Origin: an uncultured Bacteroidales bacterium
GTDB lineage: Bacteria > Bacteroidota > Bacteroidia > Bacteroidales > UBA932
Assembly: GCA_900320365.1 (NCBI GenBank)
Contig: ONSC01000002.1
Span: 1 to 45,822, forward strand
Direction of reading: 5' to 3'
DNA: 45,822 bases
The notes below the pieces were generated by a model. It ran no database searches. It had not been told where the DNA came from and worked only from the letters and a program-made list of their open reading frames with translations. Shown here piece after piece: positions 15,998-23,407 of the stretch (its first letter is position 1; each line of letters begins with the position of its first letter). The translations under genes and the position numbers were made by a program.

Positions 15998-17956
15998 TTA
16001 AGCAAGCATTACCTGGCCACCGGTCACGGGAATGGCCTGTCCGGTCTCGCCAGTCTGTTCAATGGCATATAAGATGGCCTTGCATACATCCTCGGGATTG
16101 CATCCCTTGCGCATAGGCACCTTTGAGAGGTAATAATCTTTCACGTCCTGCACCGTCTTGGCTCCAGGGGCCTTTCCGGCCTTGAGATATTGGATGAACA
16201 AGCCCTTCTCGGGGTCGCTCCAAAGCGGTCCGTCGTAGTAGTTTCCAGGACAGATGGAGTTGACCTTGATCCTGAACGGGGCCAGCTCAAGGGCGAAGGA
16301 CTGGGTCAGTCCGATGCCGCCGAATTTGCCTCCGGCATAAGCGAAATTGGCCTTGCTGCCGACCAGACCGCTCTTGGAGTTGATCTGGACGATGTCAGCG
16401 AAATATTCAGGGTCATTGGCGGTCTCAATCTTCATGACGTGGCTGGCCACCTTGGCGCAGAAGAAATATGCCTTATAATTGATGTTGGTGACGAACTCGA
16501 AATTCTCGGGGGTCATCGCCTCGAGGTCTCCGGCGCGCACGACACCGGCGTTGCTGACGAAGGCGTCAAGTGCCCCGAAATTGACTATTGTCTCTTTAAT
16601 GAGGTTATGAAGGCTGTCCATGTCGGCCACGTTGGTCTTCACGAATATCGCCTTGTTCGCTTTGGCAATCTCATTGAAGGAGGCGGCTGTCTTCTGGCCG
16701 GTCACCTCGTTGAGGTCGGCGACCACAATGTTCGCTCCCTGCTTGATCAATTCACGGGCGATACCCTCGCCGAAACCTTGGGCGGCTCCTGTGACGATGA
16801 TGGTTTTGCCCTCGACCCTGCCTTTGGAGGCGGTGGCGGCCACTTTGCGGCGGTAGTTCTCGACCTCCCAGTTATCGATGAAGGAAATCTGACGGGCTGT
16901 CATTGGGTGCTCCCCGCCGAAGAAGGAAGCGTACCATGCGACCTTCATGGAGTCCGTGAACACTTCGGTGACGGTCTGGGCCTCCTTGGCGTTGGCTCCT
17001 GCGGCGACAAGTCCTATTCCTTTGATGAGCAACACTTTCGGGGTGTGGCCTCGCTTCTCGACATAAGCCTCGATCTTCTTCTCGGCTTGCTTCACGAGAT
17101 CCTCGGGACCCTTATGGTCGATGTAGATGAATTCGCTCTTGCAGTAGACGATGCCGTCGGGAGTGAAAGGCTTCATCACAGGCGCGGCTTCGTCCTTTCC
17201 GCCGATGAACTTGCTGATGAGGGCGTTATTGGTGATTTTCAGGGTCTTAAGTCCCCGGCCTCCACGGCTGAGGATCGTCCTTATGGCGGGGATGGTCTCG
17301 CTAACGCAGTCGCAAACAGCAGCCTCGCCCTCGGGGACAGGCTTGACCAACTTCTCGAGAGTGGCCATGACTTTCGCGTATGTCGCCTTGATCTCATCGG
17401 TGGTCTCGCCACCCACGAATATACCGTGGTTCTGTAGGAATATCACCTTAGGCTCGACACCACGCTCCTTACGATACTCTTTGATCTTGTCATAGACCTT
17501 CTTGAAAAGGGTGTAACCGGGATCGGTGTAAGGGACGTACAAAGCGTCCGGGAAGAGCTCAGCGCATTTCGCCTCAGCGTCTTTCGAGCACATGAGTCCG
17601 TTCACCAGGGTGGGGTGGAGATGGACCACATACGCTGATTCCATGCAGTTGTGGAGGGATGTCTCGACAGAGGGGCGCCTGCCTTTCGTGAGGCATGCGG
17701 CGGCGAGGTCGTTCTTGACCTGCTCCTCCCTGAGGTTCGTGTCAGAGCTGTACACTTTCTCTCCCATCGGATTCAGCATAGCCCTGTCCAGCACGGCGAA
17801 ACCTTCTTCAGTGATTGTGGCCAGGGCATGGCCGCTGGCCTTGACCCAAAGTTTGTCCGCTGTCTTGAAAGAGGTGTTTCCGCCTCCGGCGATCACATAC
17901 TTGTCGTCGCTACCATACTCGCGCGACACTTCAACCAATTTCTCGATCTCAGACAT
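15998..17956 (-). CDS. Bifunctional class II aldolase / short-chain dehydrogenase
   Basis: 652 aa. The N-domain (1-230) is a class II aldolase: GGGNTS at 24-29, VHLHP with H112 and H114, and LQNHG with H177. The C-domain (about 385-652) is a Rossmann short-chain dehydrogenase: TGAAQGFGEG, SNAG, and the catalytic Y-A-G-G-K in NFAYAGGKFGG. This is the architecture of the rhamnulose-1-phosphate aldolase/lactaldehyde dehydrogenase family (RhaEW, YuxG), in which the aldehyde released by the aldolase is oxidised by the second domain. No rhamnose isomerase or kinase lies nearby, so the substrate is not certain. It starts 4 bp after the PHP gene and precedes a second aldolase by 1 bp. Confidence 0.88.
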   Translation of the reverse strand: MSEIEKLVEVSREYGSDDKYVIAGGGNTSFKTADKLWVKASGHALATITEEGFAVLDRAMLNPMGEKVYSSDTNLREEQVKNDLAAACLTKGRRPSVETSLHNCMESAYVVHLHPTLVNGLMCSKDAEAKCAELFPDALYVPYTDPGYTLFKKVYDKIKEYRKERGVEPKVIFLQNHGIFVGGETTDEIKATYAKVMATLEKLVKPVPEGEAAVCDCVSETIPAIRTILSRGGRGLKTLKITNNALISKFIGGKDEAAPVMKPFTPDGIVYCKSEFIYIDHKGPEDLVKQAEKKIEAYVEKRGHTPKVLLIKGIGLVAAGANAKEAQTVTEVFTDSMKVAWYASFFGGEHPMTARQISFIDNWEVENYRRKVAATASKGRVEGKTIIVTGAAQGFGEGIARELIKQGANIVVADLNEVTGQKTAASFNEIAKANKAIFVKTNVADMDSLHNLIKETIVNFGALDAFVSNAGVVRAGDLEAMTPENFEFVTNINYKAYFFCAKVASHVMKIETANDPEYFADIVQINSKSGLVGSKANFAYAGGKFGGIGLTQSFALELAPFRIKVNSICPGNYYDGPLWSDPEKGLFIQYLKAGKAPGAKTVQDVKDYYLSKVPMRKGCNPEDVCKAILYAIEQTGETGQAIPVTGGQVMLA

Positions 17957-17960
17957 AATC

Positions 17961-19070
17961 TTATTTGTTTAAGGTTTTCATTATAATCTCTTCTCCGGCG
18001 TCTACGGAGTCCAGTCCAGCCTGATGGGCGACAATCTTGCACGCTCCACGGAAGTTGGTGATTCTCAGCTTCTCGGATAGTCCCTCGGGGTGGTCGCTAG
18101 TGCGCAACTTGATGGGTTCCATAGCCGGGGTGTTATGCTCGGAACCGAAAGTGACTGTGAATCCCTCGTCCTGGAGGTAGTCGGAATATTCCTCGAGCAC
18201 CTTTGTCGTGTTCCTTGTGGTGATGAACTCCACTGAATTGAAACCACGTTTCTTCAAAGTGTCGGCTGCCTTCTGGAGGTCTCCCTCGAAGTCCGTGAAC
18301 TCTCCTTTGGCGTTGTCGGCCAGGAAAGGATATGTGGGGATACCACCGGCAGCTCTGATGATTTTGCAGACTGTCTCCATCGGGAGGAAAGCCTTTGGAT
18401 CCTCGGGGACGAAGGCGGCTCCTCCAGCTTTGAGAAGTTTGCTCCTGATCTCATTCTCGACAGCCGCCACATTATCCTGGGCTGATTTGAGCGGCGCACC
18501 GCCGAATATTCTCTCGTATGCGGCGGCTCTTTCCACACCCTCCTTGAATCTGGCCTCGATGGCCATTCTCAGAGCTTTGGCGAGGTGACGCTCCCTGACA
18601 GAACCTTTCGTCAATTCGTCGACAATATTCTTGAAATCAAGGTTGAAACCCGCTCCGACAGCGTCCAGGTGGGAGTTGAGTTTTTCGCACATCCTCTCGA
18701 CTTGGGCATTGGACTCCTCCCTGACTTCCGATAAAAGCCATGCTTCCCGTCCCTTGAGGGTAGTCGGATAGGCGAGTCCTTTTCCGCTGATGTAGGTGCG
18801 TCCGGGGTTGTTGGGGTCGTTGACCCTGAGTCCGGCAGCCTGGTCCTCGCTGTTCAGAGATATGAATTCTATTCCCATGATCGGGCAGAGATGCCTTTTC
18901 TCGCATCCATCTTTCCAGTCAGCGTAGCCTTTCATGGAATAGAAGTCGTTGATTCCCACCACTCCAACTCCTTCCTTGACGGCCATGTCCAGGGCTTGGT
19001 CGATCCCGCTGAAGGCGCTGAACGAATAGGGGGTGTGCATGTGGGCGTTTACGTCGATGATTGTGCTCAT
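17961..19070 (-). CDS. PHP-domain protein
   Basis: 369 aa with an N-terminal polymerase-and-histidinol-phosphatase (PHP) domain: DVNAHMHTPYSFSAF at 6-20 gives the first His-x-His metal pair, GINDFYS the next ligand, and FGSEHNTPAM near residue 310 the C-terminal His. PHP proteins of this size are usually metal-dependent phosphoesterases or related hydrolases. It lies between rimM (18 bp) and the aldolase/SDR gene (4 bp), so it may act on a phosphorylated intermediate of that pathway; this is inference from position. Confidence 0.8.
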   Translation of the reverse strand: MSTIIDVNAHMHTPYSFSAFSGIDQALDMAVKEGVGVVGINDFYSMKGYADWKDGCEKRHLCPIMGIEFISLNSEDQAAGLRVNDPNNPGRTYISGKGLAYPTTLKGREAWLLSEVREESNAQVERMCEKLNSHLDAVGAGFNLDFKNIVDELTKGSVRERHLAKALRMAIEARFKEGVERAAAYERIFGGAPLKSAQDNVAAVENEIRSKLLKAGGAAFVPEDPKAFLPMETVCKIIRAAGGIPTYPFLADNAKGEFTDFEGDLQKAADTLKKRGFNSVEFITTRNTTKVLEEYSDYLQDEGFTVTFGSEHNTPAMEPIKLRTSDHPEGLSEKLRITNFRGACKIVAHQAGLDSVDAGEEIIMKTLNK

Positions 19071-19088
19071 GTGTTATTGTTATTGTGA

Positions 19089-19613
19089 TCAGAACAAGCC
19101 TTCCGGCAAATCCAGGGACAAGGTTTTCGCATCCTCATCGATATCTATGATCAGATCATCGTGAAGAGGGATCATGACTGTCTCTTCCCCGTGTTTGACA
19201 TACAGACAAGGATTGCCTGGAATGGGCTCATAATCAATTATTTCTCCAACTAATTGGCCTTTCTGGTCATTGAGAGTCCAGCCTATCAGGTCCTCTACGG
19301 ATAATTCTTCTTCCTCGTCTGACGCGCCAATTATGGAATCTTTCTTGGCGAGAATGTCCCTTCCCACAAGTTCCTCAGCGTCGGTCAGGTCATTTACTCC
19401 GGTGAGATGGAGAAGAGCCTTTGAGGTTCCTTTCTCTTTATATGATTCAATAAAAAAGGGAACCGGAAGCCCATCAAACATGATGAACACCGGTTCCTTG
19501 AGATTCAAGTCTCCGATACCTGTCTCATGGAAACCCGCGAGGATTTCCCCTTCGGTACCGTAGGACTTCAGTACCCGGGCTATCCGCAGAAAATCTGAAG
19601 GAGCCCCGGACAT
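19089..19613 (-). CDS. rimM: Ribosome maturation factor RimM
   Basis: 174 aa, normal length. N-terminal RimM beta-barrel (IARVLKSYGTEGEILAGF) and C-terminal PRC-barrel with the segment NPCLYVKHGEETVMIPL that binds ribosomal protein S19 in known homologues. Needed for 16S 3' domain assembly. Three bp after rpsP, the usual gene pair, with trmD-rplS absent downstream; a PHP gene follows instead. Confidence 0.95.
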   Translation of the reverse strand: MSGAPSDFLRIARVLKSYGTEGEILAGFHETGIGDLNLKEPVFIMFDGLPVPFFIESYKEKGTSKALLHLTGVNDLTDAEELVGRDILAKKDSIIGASDEEEELSVEDLIGWTLNDQKGQLVGEIIDYEPIPGNPCLYVKHGEETVMIPLHDDLIIDIDEDAKTLSLDLPEGLF

Positions 19614-19616
19614 TTT

Positions 19617-20171
19617 TTAAGCCTCAGCAGTCGCTTCCTCAGCGGCCTCGCCAGCTTCCTCGGCGGCCTTGGCGGCAGCCTCTTCAGCGGCTTTGCGCTG
19701 AGCCTCAGCGAGTTCCTCTGCCTTCTTGGCGAGAGCGGCAGCCCTCTCCTCGTTGACCTTCTTCTCAGCGGCGATAGAAGCCTTGACCTTCTCGGCGGCT
19801 TCCTTCACGAGACCGTCTTTCTTGGCCTGGATCTTGGCATCCCTCTGAGCTTTCCAAGCGTTCCATTTCTGGTCGGCCTGCTCCTGGGTGATGGCGCCTT
19901 TCTCAACGCCCCTCTGGAGGTGCTTGCGAAGAAGAACACCCTCATAGGACAGGATCCTGCGGGTGACAAGTGTGGGCTGGGCACCTACGTTGAGCCAAGC
20001 CAGAGCCCTCTCACCGTCAAGAATGATGGTGGCGGGGTTGGTGTTGGGGTTGTAGGAGCCGAGTTGCTCGATGAAACGTCCGTCGCGCGGCGAGCGGGAA
20101 TCGGCCACGACAATGTGGAAGAATGCGAAATTCTTCTTTCCGTGGCGCTGCAGTCTGATTTTAACAGCCAT
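19617..20171 (-). CDS. rpsP: 30S ribosomal protein S16 with long Ala/Glu-rich tail
   Basis: 184 aa from [15 protein letters not shown]; the longer open frame upstream crosses the promoter and is not coding. Residues 1-80 are the S16 core, including [19 protein letters not shown]. From about 105 a charged coiled coil rich in Ala, Lys and Glu extends to the end, as in other Bacteroidota, where S16 is about twice the E. coli length. It is transcribed from the reverse-strand -7 element at 20233-20240. Confidence 0.97.
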   Translation of the reverse strand: MAVKIRLQRHGKKNFAFFHIVVADSRSPRDGRFIEQLGSYNPNTNPATIILDGERALAWLNVGAQPTLVTRRILSYEGVLLRKHLQRGVEKGAITQEQADQKWNAWKAQRDAKIQAKKDGLVKEAAEKVKASIAAEKKVNEERAAALAKKAEELAEAQRKAAEEAAAKAAEEAGEAAEEATAEA

Positions 20172-20232
20172 TGTGAATCTGTTTTTAAATAAATAATTAT
20201 TAAACGTGTAACCCCCAACTCGTGGGAGCTCG

Positions 20233-20240
20233 CAAAGATA
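20233..20240 (-). promoter_or_regulatory. rpsP -7 promoter element
   Basis: Reverse strand reads TATCTTTG, an exact TAnnTTTG match, about 60 bp before the rpsP start. No clear TTTG is seen 19-21 bp upstream. The tRNA promoter on the other strand lies only 28 bp away, so the two units fire back to back. Confidence 0.6.
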
Positions 20241-20267
20241 CGAATAATTATGAAATCGAGAAAAAAT

Positions 20268-20298
20268 TTTGGTATTTACGGAATAATGTATAATTTTG
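20268..20298 (+). promoter_or_regulatory. tRNA-Leu promoter
   Basis: TTTG (20268-20271), 19 bp, then TAATTTTG (20291-20298): a textbook Bacteroidota promoter. Transcription would start near 20303, giving a 24-nt leader with a small hairpin TCCCA/TGGGA (20302-20317) before the mature tRNA. Confidence 0.75.
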
Positions 20299-20326
20299 CA
20301 GTCCCAATCCAATGGGACACATACCT

Positions 20327-20410
20327 GCGGTAGTGGTGAAATGGTATACACGCTACTTTGAGGGGGTAGTGGGCGCTACGCCCGTGTGAGTTCGACTCTC
20401 ACCTACCGCA
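20327..20410 (+). tRNA. tRNA-Leu (anticodon GAG)
   Basis: 84 nt class II tRNA. Acceptor stem GCGGTAG/CTACCGC, D arm with GG, anticodon stem CTACT/GGTAG with loop TTGAGGG (anticodon GAG), a long variable arm GGGCG..CGCCC, and T arm GTGAG-TTCGACT-CTCAC. Discriminator base A. The CCA end is not encoded. Confidence 0.95.
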
Positions 20411-20412
20411 CG

Positions 20413-20444
20413 AAAACAGCTCCGGAATTCTCCGGAGCTGTTTT
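20413..20444. terminator. Bidirectional intrinsic terminator
   Basis: Perfect 14-bp stem AAAACAGCTCCGGA / TCCGGAGCTGTTTT with a 4-nt loop. The T run on either strand serves tRNA-Leu on one side and the OmpA-family gene on the other. Confidence 0.9.
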
Positions 20445-20464
20445 CGGTTATTGCCGTATCAAGG

Positions 20465-21586
20465 CTATTTCTTCACGAATTCGACTCGGCGATTCTTGGC
20501 CCGACCCTCGTCTGTTCCGTTGTCGGCGACTGGCTCATGGGATCCTTTGCCGACCGCTGTCAGGCGATCCTTCGATATGCCTTGTCCCACAAGAGCCGCC
20601 ACGATGGCCTCCGCCCTTTTCTGCGAGAGAGGATCGTTGACTGAGTCGGATCCCGTGTTGTCGCAATGGCCCTGTACCTCGAAGTTCAGTTCCGGTTTCT
20701 CCTGCATCAGTTTCGCGACGCGGACTATCTCGACCATTGACTCAGGCTTGATGGTCGCTTTCCCGGTGTCGAACGTTATGGCGTAAGTGACGATCTTGCC
20801 TTCGGCGGCCAGACGGTCGTAGAGCGGAACGGCACCTTTGGCGATCCTCACATTGCTGAGGCCGCTGTGGCGATACAGAGAGCCGCTCGAGAAATACAAG
20901 TATCCGGGAGCTTCCATCGAAGGCACGTTTATTATTCTCACACCGTTAATGTAGCCCTTGAAAGCCCGTTTGTTGAAAGAGAATGAGAAATGGTTCCATT
21001 GACCCGGGATCAACGGATTGTCCTTGCCGTTGTAATCTGCGAAGTCAGTGCTTAGTCCCAGGGCCTTTTCGCCAGTCGCCTGGTCGTCGGAACCCGGTTT
21101 CTTAACGCTCCATGCCATATTGCAGCTACCATCCTCGCGATACCAGAATGTCACGTGTCCGGTGTAATTGTAATATGACCCGTCCCCTCTTTCGCCGAAA
21201 CAGAGCTCCATGGAGAGAGTGGTCGTCTCATCAAGATTGGAATCTGGCTTGGAGACATAAAGGTCGTACTCGACCGTGAATACGTCCGGCAGCCAGTCCC
21301 ACTTGTTCTTCATCAGCGGGATGACACTGCCGATGCCGTCATCAGTGAACGCCAGCACTTTGCGTCCTTGAACCGAAGCCATTTCCGAATAGCCGTCCAG
21401 AAGGTCCCACTGTGACGGGAACTCTCCAAGCTTCTCGTTCTCGAAGGTGTCCTCGAAGAATATGACGTCACCGGGAACAAAGTCACTTTTGGCATAGGTG
21501 GCCTGGGTGTTCTGCTGGGCCAATGCGGGATAAGATATAGCGGCACATGATGCGATGACCAATAAGACAGAAATTGCTTTTTTCAT
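20465..21586 (-). CDS. OmpA-family outer-membrane/periplasmic protein
   Basis: 373 aa with a Sec signal peptide (cleavage after PALA, about residue 23). Residues about 40-245 form a concanavalin-like sandwich domain (FFEDTFENEKLGEFPSQWD, IPGQWNHFSFSFNKRAFKG), common in Bacteroidota before OmpA domains. Residues about 265-373 are an OmpA C-terminal domain with the peptidoglycan-binding features FDTGKATIKPES, GHCDNTGSD and LSQKRAEAIV. It probably anchors to the cell wall and faces the periplasm. It ends at the bidirectional terminator next to tRNA-Leu and diverges from the LuxR regulator gene across a 358-bp region with RNA-like hairpins. Confidence 0.9.
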   Translation of the reverse strand: MKKAISVLLVIASCAAISYPALAQQNTQATYAKSDFVPGDVIFFEDTFENEKLGEFPSQWDLLDGYSEMASVQGRKVLAFTDDGIGSVIPLMKNKWDWLPDVFTVEYDLYVSKPDSNLDETTTLSMELCFGERGDGSYYNYTGHVTFWYREDGSCNMAWSVKKPGSDDQATGEKALGLSTDFADYNGKDNPLIPGQWNHFSFSFNKRAFKGYINGVRIINVPSMEAPGYLYFSSGSLYRHSGLSNVRIAKGAVPLYDRLAAEGKIVTYAITFDTGKATIKPESMVEIVRVAKLMQEKPELNFEVQGHCDNTGSDSVNDPLSQKRAEAIVAALVGQGISKDRLTAVGKGSHEPVADNGTDEGRAKNRRVEFVKK

Positions 21587-21944
21587 ATTAAGTTCAATTA
21601 ATAGTGTTACAATTATGTGTCGCGAATATGCTAATTAATTGAATCATAATCGCCATCCTTTCGGATAGTTTTAGCATCATCGATACTTGAATACTTGCGT
21701 CGCCTTTATGGCAACCGGACTTTTAATCATAAAGCGGCCGGGCCCGGGCGCCTCGACCGCTTCATGTCGGTGAACAGTTTTTTAAAGGTCAGTAACTTGA
21801 ATAGTCTTTTACTTTGGGTTAAGGAGTAAACGTCTGTTTTTGCTGATTGCAAGATGAGTATATTTCTTATTTTTTGATTGAGTAGTTTTACTCATTTTAC
21901 TCAATAAGAGTAATTTTTACTATCTTTATGGCAGGTTATTACTC
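21587..21944. promoter_or_regulatory. Structured intergenic region between ompA-like gene and LuxR regulator
   Basis: 358 bases. From left: inverted repeat TTCAATTAAT (21593-21602) / ATTAATTGAA (21634-21643); a reverse-strand hairpin CTATCC-GAAA-GGATGG with a GNRA tetraloop (21653-21668); inverted repeat CTTTATG/CATAAAG (21704-21734); a GC-rich element in AT-rich DNA (21732-21762, AAGCGG...CCGCTT around CCGGGCCCGG); then the GAGTA/TACTC array (separate entry). On the reverse strand these would form a structured leader of the OmpA-family mRNA. No known riboswitch class fits. Confidence 0.45.
21856..21944 (+). promoter_or_regulatory. Phased GAGTA/TACTC half-site array at the LuxR gene promoter
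   Basis: Half-sites begin at 21856 (GAGTA), 21880 (GAGTA), 21889 (TACTC), 21898 (TACTC), 21908 (GAGTA), 21918 (TACTA, one mismatch) and 21940 (TACTC, abutting the ATG). Spacing in the core is 9-10 bp, about one helical turn. A -7-like TATCTTTA (21921-21928) overlaps the end of the array. This looks like an operator, perhaps for autoregulation. Confidence 0.5.
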
Positions 21945-23402
21945 ATGTCGAAGGTAAGTAGATACTCATTTGCGGCATTGGCGCTGGTTGTCCTCTCCTT
22001 ATGCTCTTCTTGTGGGAAACACATCGACATAAGGCCAAGCCGTCAAGTCCCCGAACTGCTTGATGAGGCTGAGAAGTTGACTTCGCAGTCCCGTTATGAT
22101 GAGGCTGTCGGTCTTGCGTTTGAGGCTCTGAAAGAGTCTGAGAGTGAGGATGCGGACCGACTTCTCCAGGCTAAGTCCCATCTAACCCTATCTAAGTTAT
22201 TCCTTCAGACCAGTCGGGACTCCCTGTCTTGGGAGCATGCGGAAGCTGCTGAAGGTCTGGCGATTCGTGTGAAGGATGACTCTTTGCTTGCTTCTTCTCT
22301 TCTTGTTAAGGGAAAGATATGTTCGTATTCTAATTTTACTATTGATAATAATCGTGACGACGAGGGAATCGCTTACCTTGAGGAAGCCTTGAGACTTTCA
22401 GAGCTGAATGGCTGGAAGGGTATTTCAGCTGAGGCCTGCTATTTCTTATGCGAGACATATGTCAACAAAAATCGTTGGAATGATGTCTTGGACCGTGGTT
22501 TTTACGTTAAAGCCGGTGAATGGTTGGAGAAAGCGGAGAAACTTGATGAAGGTAGGCAGTCCGCGCGTTCGCTTTCCACTCGCATGAGATATCTCCGTCA
22601 GGGAGATAGAACTGATGAGGCCATCACTTTCTGCAACCGTGTGATTGAGGAGACTCCTGAGCAGGACTTCCTTAAGCGCTACCAGATTTATGATCACCTG
22701 ACGAATTTATACTTGAAGAAAAGGGATGTCACAAAAGCGACCGAGGCGCATCAGAACTATTCTTATTACATGCAGTTGTACATGCGCCAGAAGGGAGATG
22801 ATATCCTCCAGAATCTACAGACCGAGTACCAGACAGAGCTAAAAGACCGCCAGATCAGGTCCAGGACTGGTCTAGCTTTCCTGCTGGGTGTTTTTCTGGT
22901 TCTCGCCCTTTTGGCTATAGTCCAGTTCTTCCGGCTCAATAGGCAGATTTCTATAAAAAACAAGAGTATCGAGTCAATCGCCCGAAGCCGCGAGATGCTT
23001 TTCGCTGTCATCGCTAAGGACTTGTATGACCCGGCCCTGGCTGGTATCAAGGACAGTCAGACGCTAGATTTCATCCGTAAGTGGCCCACAATGAGCGAGG
23101 ATGAGATCCGACAGCGCTGCGCCAGTCTTTCGGAAGGTGACGCGGCGATGGATCCTTTAGTGGTGAATTACATCTCAGACCTCATGATCTCAAAGAAGAA
23201 ATCGCTGGGTACCAAGGGATTGAGTGCGAGAGAACTGGAGATAATAGCCTTGAGCAAAGAAGGTTTGTCAGATAAGCAAATAGCTGACAAACTCTTCCTT
23301 TCTCCCCGCACAGTCAGCAATCATAAATACCGCATCTACAGTAAGCTCGAGGTCTCAGGTAACACTGAAATGCTGGCGAAGGCCGAGGAACTCGGGTTGT
23401 GA
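21945..23402 (+). CDS. Membrane-tethered TPR/LuxR-type transcriptional regulator
   Basis: 485 aa. N-terminal hydrophobic segment ending in CSSC (residues 8-23) is a lipoprotein-like signal. Residues about 35-300 form TPR-like helical repeats, predicted periplasmic. One membrane span lies at about 309-329. A short linker contains FAVIAKDLYDP (353-363), which looks like a histidine-kinase H-box with Lys358 in place of the phosphorylated His. Residues 424-485 are a LuxR/GerE helix-turn-helix (LSARELEIIALSKEGLSDKQ, then LSPRTVSNHKYRIYSKL). It would sense a periplasmic signal and act at the membrane on DNA. The likely targets are its own promoter array and perhaps the divergent OmpA-family gene. 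Confidence 0.85.
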   Translation: MSKVSRYSFAALALVVLSLCSSCGKHIDIRPSRQVPELLDEAEKLTSQSRYDEAVGLAFEALKESESEDADRLLQAKSHLTLSKLFLQTSRDSLSWEHAEAAEGLAIRVKDDSLLASSLLVKGKICSYSNFTIDNNRDDEGIAYLEEALRLSELNGWKGISAEACYFLCETYVNKNRWNDVLDRGFYVKAGEWLEKAEKLDEGRQSARSLSTRMRYLRQGDRTDEAITFCNRVIEETPEQDFLKRYQIYDHLTNLYLKKRDVTKATEAHQNYSYYMQLYMRQKGDDILQNLQTEYQTELKDRQIRSRTGLAFLLGVFLVLALLAIVQFFRLNRQISIKNKSIESIARSREMLFAVIAKDLYDPALAGIKDSQTLDFIRKWPTMSEDEIRQRCASLSEGDAAMDPLVVNYISDLMISKKKSLGTKGLSARELEIIALSKEGLSDKQIADKLFLSPRTVSNHKYRIYSKLEVSGNTEMLAKAEELGL

Positions 23403-23407
23403 TCTGG

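Noticed and set aside
16190..17437. 415-aa open frame on the plus strand
   Set aside because: It is antisense to the aldolase/SDR gene, has no recognisable domain, and its His/Asp/Gly-rich composition mirrors the codon use of the real gene.
20172..20351. N-terminal extension of S16
   Set aside because: It covers the promoters of rpsP and tRNA-Leu and part of the tRNA itself; MAVKIRLQ is the normal S16 start.
21648..21700. c-di-GMP-I riboswitch
   Set aside because: Only the GAAA-capped stem preceded by AAA is present; the ACGCAAAGC and CCTA core segments are missing.
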